Assembly: GCF_020524035.2 (NCBI RefSeq) | Contig: NZ_CP129013.1 | Coordinates: 62,001 to 126,000 of the forward strand | Direction: 5' to 3' | Length of the DNA: 64,000 nucleotides | Origin: Bacillus carboniphilus | Lineage (GTDB): Bacteria; Bacillota; Bacilli; Bacillales; JAIVKR01 | Shown: one piece after another, positions 42,576 to 51,529 of the stretch | Layout: the number at the start of each line of letters is the position of its first letter | Position numbering within the stretch: the first letter of the stretch is position 1 | Made by a program: the position numbers and the translations under genes | The notes under the pieces: generated by a model | The model's database searches: none | What the model saw: the letters and a program-made list of their open reading frames with translations, nothing else | What the model was told of the DNA's origin: nothing

Positions 42576-44366
42576 ATGAAAAATATTCTCTACTTTATTA
42601 AAAAAATTTATCAATTTACAGGTAATATTCTTATATTCAATATTATATTTTTATTTATTATTAGTTTATTTGAAGGAATGGGAATGTTTTTGTTAATCCC
42701 ATTAATTAGTAGTTTAGATATTGTTGAGTTTAGTGGAAGCAATGAACCTTTACTCAATTGGTTTAAAAATTTATTTAGCTTTATTCATGAAGATTATAGG
42801 TTAGGATTTATTTTATTCGTATTTCTTCTAATTATGATTGGACAAGGGTATTTTCAACGTAGTCAAATGGTTTTAGGGATAAAAATTCAACAAGCTTTCT
42901 TAAGACATTTAAAAGAAAGCTTATATAAACATATATGGGAATCAAACTGGGCATTTTTCATAAAGAAAAGAAAATCAGAACTTATTCATGTGATGACAGC
43001 TGAAATAAATAGAGTAAGTACAGGTGTTAGTACTTTTTTTCAATTGATCTCTACATTTATTTTTACATTAGTTCAATTTTCTATTTCTTTTTGGTTATCA
43101 TGGCAATTGACTAGTGCCGTTTTAATATTAGGATTCATACTCTTGTTCAGTTCTAGAGTTTTTATTAAACAATCGTCTTCATTAGGAAAAGAAACAATTG
43201 AATTACATCAAGAGATCCTCTCCGGAGTAATGGATCAATTGAATGGAATAAAAGAAGTAAAGAGTAATAGGATAGAAAATGACTGTTTGGATTGGTTCCA
43301 AACCACAAACGAAAAAGTAGAGAATAACATAGTGAAAATGGCAAAAGTAAATGCAACATCTCAATTGCTTTATAAAATTCTGTTAGCTTTTCTGGTATCT
43401 GTATTTCTATATGTATCTATTAATATGTATCAATCTAATTTAGCTGAACTTATCTTAATTATGATTATCTTTTCAAGGTTGTGGCCGAGATTCAGTGGAA
43501 TACAATCAAAACTTGAGCAACTTGCTTCAGTTTCTCCATCATTTAGAGTGTTAATTAACATTCAAAACGAATGTGAGAGACATAAAGAACTAACCTTTAT
43601 GGAAGAAAATAATCAACAAAATCCAATTGAAATTAATGAAGAGTTATCTTGTAAACAAGTTTCCTTTCGATATGAAAAAGGTTCAAAATATGCTGTCAAA
43701 GATGTCTCTATTACAATTCCTGTACACAGTATGACCGCGATTGTGGGACCGTCTGGTGCCGGGAAAAGTACATTGATTGATATTTTGATGGGGCTTAACA
43801 ATCCAGAGTCAGGAGAGGTATTAATTGATGGGGTGCCGTTATCTACTGATGAAAAAGTTATTTTAAGAGATAAAATATCTTATGTTCCACAAGAACCGTT
43901 TTTATTTAGTGGCAGTATTAGGGAAAATCTAGTTATGATGAGAAAAGGTGCAACGGATGAGGAGCTATGGAATGCACTTCACTTTTCAGCTGCAGATACA
44001 TTTGTTAAGGATTTACCTGAAGGATTAGATACAATGCTAGGTGATCGTGGAATTCGTTTGTCGGGAGGAGAACGCCAACGAATTGTTCTTGCAAGGGCTA
44101 TTTTAAGATCGCCATCAATCTTAATTTTAGATGAGGCTACAAGTTCTTTAGATACAGAAAATGAGAGGAAAATAAAGAATTCTCTTGATCAATTACGAGG
44201 AAAAATGACTGTTATCGTCATTGCTCACCGCTTATCAACTATAGAAAACGCTGATCAAGTAGTTGTATTAGAAGATGGACAAGTAACTCAAAAAGGAAGA
44301 TACAATCAATTAGCCAAAAAAGAGAAAGGAACGTTTCAAAGGTTAATTGCAAGTCAAGTAAATTAA
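42576..44366 (+). CDS. Lasso peptide ABC exporter (D protein)
   Basis: This 596-residue fused membrane/ATPase half-transporter has six helices over residues 1-330. The ATPase has Walker A IVGPSGAGKSTL (about 391), Q-loop YVPQEPFLFSG, signature RLSGGERQR (about 495), Walker B ILILDEATSSLD and the H-loop IVIAHRLS. As the last gene of the cluster it should export the mature peptide and give self-protection, by analogy with McjD/PadeD. AGGAGAG precedes the ATG. No peptidase domain is present. Confidence 0.9.
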   Translation: MKNILYFIKKIYQFTGNILIFNIIFLFIISLFEGMGMFLLIPLISSLDIVEFSGSNEPLLNWFKNLFSFIHEDYRLGFILFVFLLIMIGQGYFQRSQMVLGIKIQQAFLRHLKESLYKHIWESNWAFFIKKRKSELIHVMTAEINRVSTGVSTFFQLISTFIFTLVQFSISFWLSWQLTSAVLILGFILLFSSRVFIKQSSSLGKETIELHQEILSGVMDQLNGIKEVKSNRIENDCLDWFQTTNEKVENNIVKMAKVNATSQLLYKILLAFLVSVFLYVSINMYQSNLAELILIMIIFSRLWPRFSGIQSKLEQLASVSPSFRVLINIQNECERHKELTFMEENNQQNPIEINEELSCKQVSFRYEKGSKYAVKDVSITIPVHSMTAIVGPSGAGKSTLIDILMGLNNPESGEVLIDGVPLSTDEKVILRDKISYVPQEPFLFSGSIRENLVMMRKGATDEELWNALHFSAADTFVKDLPEGLDTMLGDRGIRLSGGERQRIVLARAILRSPSILILDEATSSLDTENERKIKNSLDQLRGKMTVIVIAHRLSTIENADQVVVLEDGQVTQKGRYNQLAKKEKGTFQRLIASQVN

Positions 44367-44416
44367 ATTTAAAGTAAATATTATGAATATTATCAAAAAT
44401 ATGTTGATTAGGTTGC

Positions 44417-44472
44417 TTTAAAGGGATAAAATAATAATAAAATATTGATTAATCAAATCTATATCCTTTAAA
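44417..44472 (+). promoter_or_regulatory. Inverted repeat between lasso and EPS operons
   Basis: TTTAAAGGGATA (44417-44428) and TATCCTTTAAA (44462-44472) are inverted copies with one extra G, separated by an AT-rich 33 bases. No strong promoter or terminator is visible between the exporter gene and epsA, so this may be an operator, or the EPS operon may be read from upstream. Confidence 0.35.
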
Positions 44473-44513
44473 AACGATGTTTCATAATGAACTTTGATAA
44501 AGATGGTGAAAAA

Positions 44514-45269
44514 ATGAATGAATCTCGATCTTCGAATGAGAAAGGTCTACCAGTGGTTAAAGATATTAATTTAATCGAATTATGCAAACTAATCTTTAAT
44601 AAATGGTGGATTATGCTAATTATCACTTTTACGGCATCGATTTTAGGTTATTTTTATAATCAATATAACTATACACCTTTATATTCTGCATCCTCCAGAT
44701 TAATTATTGGAGCAACAGAAGAACAAATGAAAACAATCACAGTGTTAATAACAGATCCAGTTATCATGGAAAAAGTTAGTAGGGAATTAGACCTTAATGT
44801 ATCACCTGAGTCGTTGGCAAATCAAGTCTCCGTAGAAGTCATAAGTAATTCTCAAGTAGTTAAAATATACAGTACACAACTAGATTACAATTCAGCAGTT
44901 GATATTGCGAATACAACAGCCAAAGTCTTCATTGAAGAAATCCCAGGACTAATGGGTTTTAGTGATATACGTTTGTTAGGTTTAGCTGAGTATTCGGATT
45001 ATCCAGTTCCAGTGAATCAGAGAGGTTCTCAACTAATTATATTAGGTTTTGCAATGGGCTTGATGATCAGTATTGGATTTATATTACTTTTAGATGCATT
45101 AAAAGATGTGTTTAGATCTAAAAATGCAGTTGAAGAAATTTTGGAAATTCCAGTTATAGGTGAAATTCCTAAGTTTAATAGAAAAAACTTAAAAAAGAAT
45201 GTCAGAAAACCCGAGAACCAGTACGAAGGAGAATTATATGATTCGAATGTTAAAACGAAAATCAAATAA
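44514..45269 (+). CDS. epsA: Wzz/CapA-type chain-length and kinase-activating protein (EpsA-like)
   Basis: This 251-residue membrane protein of the Wzz family has two transmembrane segments (KWWIMLIITFTASILGYF near residue 33; SQLIILGFAMGLMISIGFILLL near 180) enclosing an extracellular domain. In B. subtilis EpsA controls polymer length and activates the EpsB tyrosine kinase. The start is uncertain: ATG 44514 (weak AGATGGTG site) or ATG 44487. It overlaps epsB by 32 bases. Confidence 0.85.
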   Translation: MNESRSSNEKGLPVVKDINLIELCKLIFNKWWIMLIITFTASILGYFYNQYNYTPLYSASSRLIIGATEEQMKTITVLITDPVIMEKVSRELDLNVSPESLANQVSVEVISNSQVVKIYSTQLDYNSAVDIANTTAKVFIEEIPGLMGFSDIRLLGLAEYSDYPVPVNQRGSQLIILGFAMGLMISIGFILLLDALKDVFRSKNAVEEILEIPVIGEIPKFNRKNLKKNVRKPENQYEGELYDSNVKTKIK

Positions 45270-45894
45270 ACATAAAACAAAAAATATTATTACACAATCA
45301 ATTCCGGAGTCATTAGTATCGGAACAATTTAGAAAGTTGAGAACTAATTTTTATTTTATGGTTAAGGATTTTCAAAACCCTACATTACTATTCACTTCTT
45401 CAAAACAAAAGGAGGGAAAATCTAGTACTCTTGCTAATTTAGCTTACTCACTTGTTAATGATCGCGAGAAGGTGGTGATTATTGATGCGAATTTAAGAAA
45501 CCCATCCCAACATCTCTTTTTTAAACTCCCTAATACTGTTGGATTAAGTTCAATCTTGTCTAGTAAAAGAACGTTAGAAGAGACTGTTTCCTACACGGGG
45601 ATTAGTAATCTATATGTATTGACAAGTGGACCCAGTTTATTAAATCCTGCTGAACTATTAGGTTTAGATTCAATGAATTACTTAATTGAAGAGGCAAAAA
45701 GTAAGTTTGATTATGTTCTAATTGATTCTCCTTCAATCTTGGAAGCTACAGATAGTAACATACTTGCTAGCTTATGTGATGGTGTTATCCTTGTCATACA
45801 TTCAAAAGCTAATCAACATGAAGTCTTGGAATCGAAAAGAATATTAACCTTCGGTCATGCACGTTTTTTAGGAGCAATAATGAATGAAATGTAG
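45238..45894 (+). CDS. epsB: BY-type tyrosine kinase (EpsB-like) lacking the tyrosine tail
   Basis: This 218-residue cytoplasmic kinase has Walker A SSKQKEGKSSTLANLAYSL (about residue 54), Walker A' VVIIDANLRNPSQH and Walker B YVLIDSPSILEATDSN. It partners the membrane protein encoded just upstream to regulate EPS assembly by autophosphorylation. It stops at FLGAIMNEM. The usual tail with a cluster of tyrosines is absent, either by real loss or a frameshift near the end. ATG 45238 has AAGGAG before it. Confidence 0.87.
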   Translation: MIRMLKRKSNKHKTKNIITQSIPESLVSEQFRKLRTNFYFMVKDFQNPTLLFTSSKQKEGKSSTLANLAYSLVNDREKVVIIDANLRNPSQHLFFKLPNTVGLSSILSSKRTLEETVSYTGISNLYVLTSGPSLLNPAELLGLDSMNYLIEEAKSKFDYVLIDSPSILEATDSNILASLCDGVILVIHSKANQHEVLESKRILTFGHARFLGAIMNEM

Positions 45895-45974
45895 TTTTTT
45901 GTCCTTTCTTGTTCTTTATTAAGAACAATTTATCAAAAAATTATTGAACATAAATAACTATGTTTTTAAATAAA

Positions 45975-46095
45975 AGTTGGTAATGTCTTCTATACCGTTA
46001 TCAGTGAAGGCACTCGGTGATGCTGTGGGTTCATTAATTGTACCTTAGACGCCTGTCGTCAATAGTGTTACGTGAGGTGGGGTTAAATGCCCCTA
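45975..46095 (+). ncRNA. EAR (eps-associated RNA) processive antitermination element
   Basis: The element lies between epsB and epsC, exactly where the B. subtilis eps operon carries EAR. It is compact and structured: hairpins AGTG-aagg-CACT (46003-46014), GACG-cctgt-CGTC (46048-46060) and GGGG-ttaaatg-CCCC (46079-46093), with conserved-looking single-stranded stretches between (CGGTGATGCTGTGG, TAGTGTTACGTGAGG). EAR lets RNA polymerase read through terminators in long eps operons. Assignment rests on position and my recollection of the motif; a covariance search would settle it. Confidence 0.75.
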
Positions 46096-46229
46096 AAATA
46101 ATATGCTTCTTCCCTACTTTTTAAACACGCACTTAAATTGTGATGTATGTGCTCAACTCGAAACATCTGAAACCAATTGATCTTCTTCCTTACAGAGCTT
46201 GTTCTTTAACTTGTAACAGGGGGAGAATA

Positions 46230-46316
46230 ATGAGCGAGAATGTGAACTCATTCCCTTGTCCGTCTTTAAATATCCTAAATGATCACTCTAAATGGCGAAA
46301 AGCCAATAAAATATGA
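46230..46316 (+). CDS. Possible 28-residue small protein after EAR
   Basis: AGGGGGAG lies four bases before ATG 46230; the frame (MSENVNSFPCPSLNILND, then HSKWRKANKI) runs 28 codons. No family known. It could be a leader peptide between EAR and epsC or chance. Confidence 0.3.
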   Translation: MSENVNSFPCPSLNILNDHSKWRKANKI

Positions 46317-46335
46317 GTAAAAAGGAGTTAACTCC

Positions 46336-46443
46336 ATGACATACCTTCCTATTCATAATACTCCAAAAAATAATTCTTCAACATTTCTCTTTATTAATAT
46401 TTCATTCCTTTTGATATTAAGAAGGAGGGGAGCCTATAAGTAA
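46336..46443 (+). CDS. Possible 35-residue small protein overlapping the epsC start
   Basis: AAAAAGGAG lies eight bases before ATG 46336. The 35-codon frame is polar, then hydrophobic (SSTFLFINISFLLILRRRG), and its stop TAA shares a base with the epsC ATG (TAATG). Such an overlap suggests translational coupling, but the peptide is unrecognised. Confidence 0.35.
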   Translation: MTYLPIHNTPKNNSSTFLFINISFLLILRRRGAYK

Positions 46444-48264
46444 TGACTTACCGTCAAAGATTTTCATTGTTTATAGTTATTGATACTTTAATAGTACTAA
46501 CAGCTATTTTTATTAGCAGAGTACTGGTTGATGGAACTTTACAAGTGTTTTCTGCACCTTTCATGTTATTCTCAGCAATTATCTTGACTTGTCATCATTT
46601 TTTTTCATTAGTGTTTAATTTATATAAAAAATATTGGATGTACGCAAGTATTGGAGAATTGTTCACTATATTAAAAGTAGTGACAATGACCATTTTAGTA
46701 TCGTTTATTTTTCAAGTGTTCATTTTTGAGGAAACCTTTTATCGTTTAATGTTCGTTACATGGTTACTCCATTTGTTATTCATAGGGGGATCAAGGTTTT
46801 GCTGGAGGGTTTATAAAGATACATTTAACGAAAATGTGGAAAGTAGGAAACGTACGTTAATTGTTGGTGCTGGAGAAGCAGGAACGATGGTTGCAAGACA
46901 GTTGAAAAATAATCATGAAACAGAATTAGTACCAATTGGATTTGTAGATGACAGTGAAAAAAAGAGTAAGCTTGAAATTTTCGGTATACCAGTCTTAGGT
47001 AAGATTAATCAGATTTCAAGTATCGTTTATTCTCACGAAATAGATCATATTATAATTGCGATTCCTTCATTAAGAAGAAAAGAATTGCAGAAGATATTTT
47101 TGGAATGTTCTAAAACAAATGCTAACACAAATAATTCCAATGCTAGAAGATATTATGACCGGTAAGGTATCGGTAAATCAGTTTAGGGATGTTAAGGAAG
47201 AAGATTTATTAGGAAGAGAACCAGTGGAACTGGATCTTATTAGTATTTCAAATGAAATTGAAAATAAAGTTGTGCTAGTAACAGGAGCTGGAGGTTCTAT
47301 AGGTTCGGAAATTTGTAAACAACTTTGTAAATTCAAGCCTAGTAAACTTATTTTATTAGGTCATGGAGAGAACAGTATTTATGATATCCATATTAAATTG
47401 CAGAATATAAGTGAGAATAGTGGTATTGAATTAGTGACTGAAATAGCTGAAATTCAAGACGAAATGAGAATGATGAGTGTCATGGAAGAATATAAACCAG
47501 ACGTGGTCTATCATGCTGCCGCCCATAAACATGTCCCTCTTATGGAACAAAATCCATTTTCAGCTGTGAATAACAATATGGTGGGTACATTTAATGTAGC
47601 AAAAGCATCGAGTTTAAATAAAGTGAACACGTTTGTAATGATTTCTACTGATAAGGCAGTAAATCCGACCAATGTGATGGGATCTTCGAAAAGGTTAGCA
47701 GAAATGATTATTCAAAATATGAATAAAGAAAGTGAAACTAAATTTGTTGCTGTTAGGTTTGGAAATGTCCTTGGAAGCAGAGGAAGTGTGATTCCATTTT
47801 TTAAAAAACAAATTTCAAATGGCGGGCCAGTAACAGTTACTCATCCAGATATGGAACGCTACTTTATGACTATTCCAGAAGCATCTCGTCTTGTTATTCA
47901 AGCAGGTGCACTTGCTAAGGGTGGAGAGATCTATGTTCTTGATATGGGGGAGCCAGTTAAGATAGTTGATTTGGCAGAAAGTTTAATAAAACTATCTGGT
48001 CATACAATTGATGATATAGGAATTAAATTCACTGGCATTAGACCTGGAGAGAAATTATTTGAAGAATTACTTTGTAAAGATGAAATTCATGAAGAACAAA
48101 TATATGAAAAAATATTTGTTGGGAAAACATCGGATTTATATGTGGATGAAATTAATGATCTTATGAATAATTATCACAAATTAGAAAAAGGGGCTTTAAA
48201 AAAGAGATTGTTATTTTTGGCTAATCATAAAATAGAGAAAGATACAATGCTAGTCCATTCGTAG
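46443..48264 (+). pseudogene. epsC: UDP-sugar 4,6-dehydratase EpsC/CapD-like, frameshifted
   Basis: A full-length (about 607-residue) membrane SDR of the EpsC/FlaA1 type. The N-terminus has four membrane helices, then a CoA-binding-like Rossmann domain (TLIVGAGEAGTMVARQL) to LRRKELQKIFLECSKTNA, where the frame breaks at about 47118-47124. The rest reads in the next frame: QIIPMLEDIMTGKVSVNQF, VVLVTGAGGSIGSEI (NAD site), ISTDKAVNPTNVMGSSKR (catalytic Lys region) and RPGEKLFEELL. Loss of two A in GCTAAxxACACAA explains it. It converts UDP-GlcNAc toward bacillosamine-type sugars used by EpsN/EpsM. Confidence 0.87.
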
Positions 48265-48282
48265 ATATAGGGGATGATAATC

Positions 48283-49431
48283 TTGACGAAAAAAATATTA
48301 CTATGTGCAACTGTTGATTATCACTTCAAAGCTTTTCATATTCCATTAATAGAGTGGTTAAAAAAGAACGGATGGGAAATTCATGTCGCTGCAAATGGGG
48401 AAATAAGATTACCGTATGTCGACTATAGATATAGCCTCCCCTTTGTTAGAAATCCCATTCACTTATCAAATGCTAGAGTGTATAGGAGACTTAAAGAAAT
48501 AATAGACAAAAATGAATACAATATTATACATTGTCATACCCCTGTAGGTGGATTATTAGCAAGGCTAGCTGCACGCAAATCTCGCCTCCAAAAAACGAGG
48601 GTTCTTTATACTGCTCATGGATTTCATTTTTGCAAGGGAGCTCCTCTGAAGAATTGGTTTTTATACTATCCGATTGAAAAGATTTTATCTACATGGACAG
48701 ATGGCTTAATAACAATAAACAATGAGGATTATCAGTTTGCTAAATCGCACCGATTTCCAGCCAATAAGATTTTCCATGTACACGGTGTAGGTATAGATTT
48801 AAATAAGTTTAGCCCTATTTCAATAGATCAAAAGAAAGAGTATCGGAAAGCGTATGGATATAGTTTAAATGATTTTCTTATTTTCTATGGAGCTGAGTTT
48901 AATAAAAATAAAAACCAGCAGTTAATAATTAGAGCTTTAAATGAAATAAAGGAAATCGTACCGAATGTGAAACTTTTACTAGCAGGTGAAGGGAAACTTC
49001 AAAATGAATGTAAAGAGTTATCAAAAAAATTAAAGGTTGCTCATTTGGTTGATTTTTTAGGGTTTCGTAAAGATATTAATAAACTTCTTCAAATAAGTGA
49101 TTGCACTGTAGCTTCAAGTAATAGAGAAGGTCTCCCTGTAAATGTTATGGAAGGCATGGCTACAGGTCTTCCGGTTATAGCTAAAGCAAATAGAGGTCAT
49201 AACGAACTCGTTATCAATGATCAAAATGGCTGGGTGATTAACAACAAGGAAGAATTAGCGAATAAGTTGATAACCCTCATTCAAGATGAACAATTAGCTA
49301 AATTGTTAGGTAATAAAAGCCGGGAGCGAATTGAACAATTATATAGTATTGAGCATGTATTGAAGGAACAACAGCAAATTTATCATATATTCCAAACAGG
49401 TTTGGAGGAACAAGTATGGAGCGTCCAATAA
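48283..49431 (+). CDS. epsD: GT4 glycosyltransferase, EpsD-like
   Basis: This 382-residue GT-B glycosyltransferase closely follows EpsD: KILLCATVDYHFKAFHIPL at the start, NIIHCHTPVGGLLARLAA, VLYTAHGFHFCKGAP and the donor-site SNREGLPVNVMEGMATGLPV near residue 280. I chose TTG 48283, nine bases after AGGGG, over ATG 48274, which touches the ribosome site. It overlaps the next gene slightly. Donor and acceptor sugars are unknown. Confidence 0.9.
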   Translation: MTKKILLCATVDYHFKAFHIPLIEWLKKNGWEIHVAANGEIRLPYVDYRYSLPFVRNPIHLSNARVYRRLKEIIDKNEYNIIHCHTPVGGLLARLAARKSRLQKTRVLYTAHGFHFCKGAPLKNWFLYYPIEKILSTWTDGLITINNEDYQFAKSHRFPANKIFHVHGVGIDLNKFSPISIDQKKEYRKAYGYSLNDFLIFYGAEFNKNKNQQLIIRALNEIKEIVPNVKLLLAGEGKLQNECKELSKKLKVAHLVDFLGFRKDINKLLQISDCTVASSNREGLPVNVMEGMATGLPVIAKANRGHNELVINDQNGWVINNKEELANKLITLIQDEQLAKLLGNKSRERIEQLYSIEHVLKEQQQIYHIFQTGLEEQVWSVQ

Positions 49432-50528
49432 GAGTTCTTCATGTTGTAGTGAATATGAATCGTGGAGGAGCAGAGACTCTTTTGATGAATTTGTACAGGA
49501 AAATTGATCATACAAAAATTCAATTTGATTTTCTGACCTGTAAGGAAGGGATTTTTGATGATGAAATAAAACAATTAGGAGGGATTGTTTATCGTATTCC
49601 TTATGTAACGGACGTAGGTCACTTTCTTTATATGAATGAACTTAAGTCATTTTTTAATATTCACGATGACTACAAAATTGTTCATGCCCATATGGATAAA
49701 ATGAGTGGATTAGTTCTTAAAGTTGCTGCTAAAGCAGGGATTCCTCACAGAATTGCTCATAGTCATAATACTAAAAGTGAAGGTAATATCATCCATAAAG
49801 GATATAAATGGATTATTGGCCGTAACATTCCTTCCTATTCGACGAAATTTGTGGCTTGTTCCAAGGTGGCTGGTCAGTGGTTATTTAATAAGAAAAGTAG
49901 TAACATCCTTCTTTTAAGAAATGGAGTAAATAGTGAAGAATTTTATTTTTCAAAAGAAAAAAGGAATAAAATTAGGGATCTACTGAACATTTCTAAAGAA
50001 CAATTTGTTGTAGGGCATATTGGTAGATTTAATATGCAAAAAAATCATCAATTCATATTGGATATATTTTCAGAAGTATTGAAAGAAATACCGAATGCTA
50101 AATTATTGTTAATTGGAGATGGTCCATTAAAGGATAAAATTAAATCAAGAGCGGTTGATTTAGATATCAATAATAGTATTATGTTTTTAGGAATTCGAGA
50201 TGATGTAAATGAATTAATTTCTGCATTTGATTGTCTTTTATTTCCTTCTATTCATGAAGGACTTCCAGTGACTCTAATTGAAGCTCAAGCATCAGGTATA
50301 CATTGTTTAGTATCAAATGTCATTACGAATGAAGTAGATATTGGTGCAGGCTTAATCTCGTATGAAAGTTTGAAATCATCACCAAAAGTATGGGCGAAAA
50401 AATTAATGAACCTTTCTGCGAGCGATGTAAATTGTGAGTTTTTTATTAAAGAAAATGGTTTTAATATTTCAGACACAGCTCAAAAGCTACAGGACATGTA
50501 TATGCATATGGGGAAAAATTTCGCTTAG
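49416..50528 (+). CDS. epsF: GT4 glycosyltransferase, EpsF-like
   Basis: This 370-residue GT-B enzyme begins IRVLHVVVNMNRGGAETLLM and has VHAHMDKMSGLVLKVAA, FVVGHIGRFNMQKNHQ (start of the C-terminal domain) and FPSIHEGLPVTLIEAQASGI. TTTGGAGG precedes the ATG inside the end of epsD. The B. subtilis order is D-E-F; epsE (the enzyme/flagellar clutch) is missing here. Confidence 0.9.
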   Translation: MERPIRVLHVVVNMNRGGAETLLMNLYRKIDHTKIQFDFLTCKEGIFDDEIKQLGGIVYRIPYVTDVGHFLYMNELKSFFNIHDDYKIVHAHMDKMSGLVLKVAAKAGIPHRIAHSHNTKSEGNIIHKGYKWIIGRNIPSYSTKFVACSKVAGQWLFNKKSSNILLLRNGVNSEEFYFSKEKRNKIRDLLNISKEQFVVGHIGRFNMQKNHQFILDIFSEVLKEIPNAKLLLIGDGPLKDKIKSRAVDLDINNSIMFLGIRDDVNELISAFDCLLFPSIHEGLPVTLIEAQASGIHCLVSNVITNEVDIGAGLISYESLKSSPKVWAKKLMNLSASDVNCEFFIKENGFNISDTAQKLQDMYMHMGKNFA

Positions 50529-50601
50529 ACTTTTTAGGAATATAATAGAAAGAAAGTGTTTCACAATTAAGAAAGACACTAAAAATTAGGAGAGAGAAAC
50601 T

Positions 50602-51501
50602 TTGGAGCCAATGTTAACCATATTTACGCCTACGTTTAATCGGGCATATACACTTCAAAAGTGTTATGAAAGTCTAAAATACCAAACAAATAAAAATTTC
50701 ATATGGCTAATAATTGACGATGGGTCGACTGATAATACTGAGAATTTGGTTGGGGAATGGATAAAAGAAGGAGAAATTTTAATCCAATATTATTACCAAG
50801 AGAATCAAGGAATGCATGGAGCTCATAATACTGCTTATGAATTAATTGATACTGAATTAAATGTTTGTATTGACTCAGATGATTATATGCCGTTAGATGC
50901 AGTAGAAAAAATAATTTCTTGCTGGAAAGAGAATAAAAGCGATCGTATAGCTGGTATTGTTGGCTTAGATGCAAAACCAACTGGGGAGATTATAGGTACG
51001 AAGCTTCCTGAAGAGTTAGAGTATTCTAAATTAATAGATTTATACAAAAAGTACAAGGTTAAAGGAGATAAAAAAATTGTCTATAGGACAGATCTTGTGA
51101 AAAATACACCAGATTATCCTATATTCCCAAATGAAAAATACTGTCCATTAATATACAAATACATTTTAATTGACCAAATCTGTCCGTTACTTTTGTTAAA
51201 TGAAGTTTTGTGCCATGTTGAATATTTAGAGGATGGATCAAGTAAGAATATCATTCATCAGTATAAAAAAAATCCAAAAGGATTTTCTTTTTATCGAGTC
51301 ATTGCAATGAAATATTCACCAACATTTAGGACTCAATTTAGAGAAGCGATACATTATGTATCAAGTAACTTTATGACTAGAAATCCACTTTTTATTAAGG
51401 AATCACCTAAGAAATTCACTACATTTTTGGCTATAATACCTGGTGCATTGCTCTATCTATATATTTCAAATACAAAAAAAGATACAGTAATGAAAAACTA
51501 G
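50602..51501 (+). CDS. GT2 glycosyltransferase
   Basis: This 299-residue GT-A fold enzyme starts LTIFTPTFNRAYTLQKCYES, followed by WLIIDDGSTDNTENL (nucleotide site) and NVCIDSDDYMPLDA (DxD metal site). A hydrophobic stretch near the C-terminus (LAIIPGALLYLYI) may touch the membrane. TTG 50602 is nine bases after TTAGGAG, while the first ATG is too far. It adds one sugar of the repeat unit; specificity unknown. Confidence 0.88.
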   Translation: MEPMLTIFTPTFNRAYTLQKCYESLKYQTNKNFIWLIIDDGSTDNTENLVGEWIKEGEILIQYYYQENQGMHGAHNTAYELIDTELNVCIDSDDYMPLDAVEKIISCWKENKSDRIAGIVGLDAKPTGEIIGTKLPEELEYSKLIDLYKKYKVKGDKKIVYRTDLVKNTPDYPIFPNEKYCPLIYKYILIDQICPLLLLNEVLCHVEYLEDGSSKNIIHQYKKNPKGFSFYRVIAMKYSPTFRTQFREAIHYVSSNFMTRNPLFIKESPKKFTTFLAIIPGALLYLYISNTKKDTVMKN

Positions 51502-51529
51502 TTTCCTTTTTGAAAGTAGGTTTTAAAAA

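Noticed and set aside
42576-44366. ABC protein as the missing EPS exporter
   Set aside because: It is coupled to the lasso genes (11 bases after the nucleotidyltransferase) and has a peptide-exporter layout; its position before epsA is not evidence of an EPS role.
46107-46131. CCCTACTTTTTAAACACGCACT resembles the right end of the MITE
   Set aside because: Only a partial match with no left end or target duplication nearby; it probably belongs to the region after EAR by chance.
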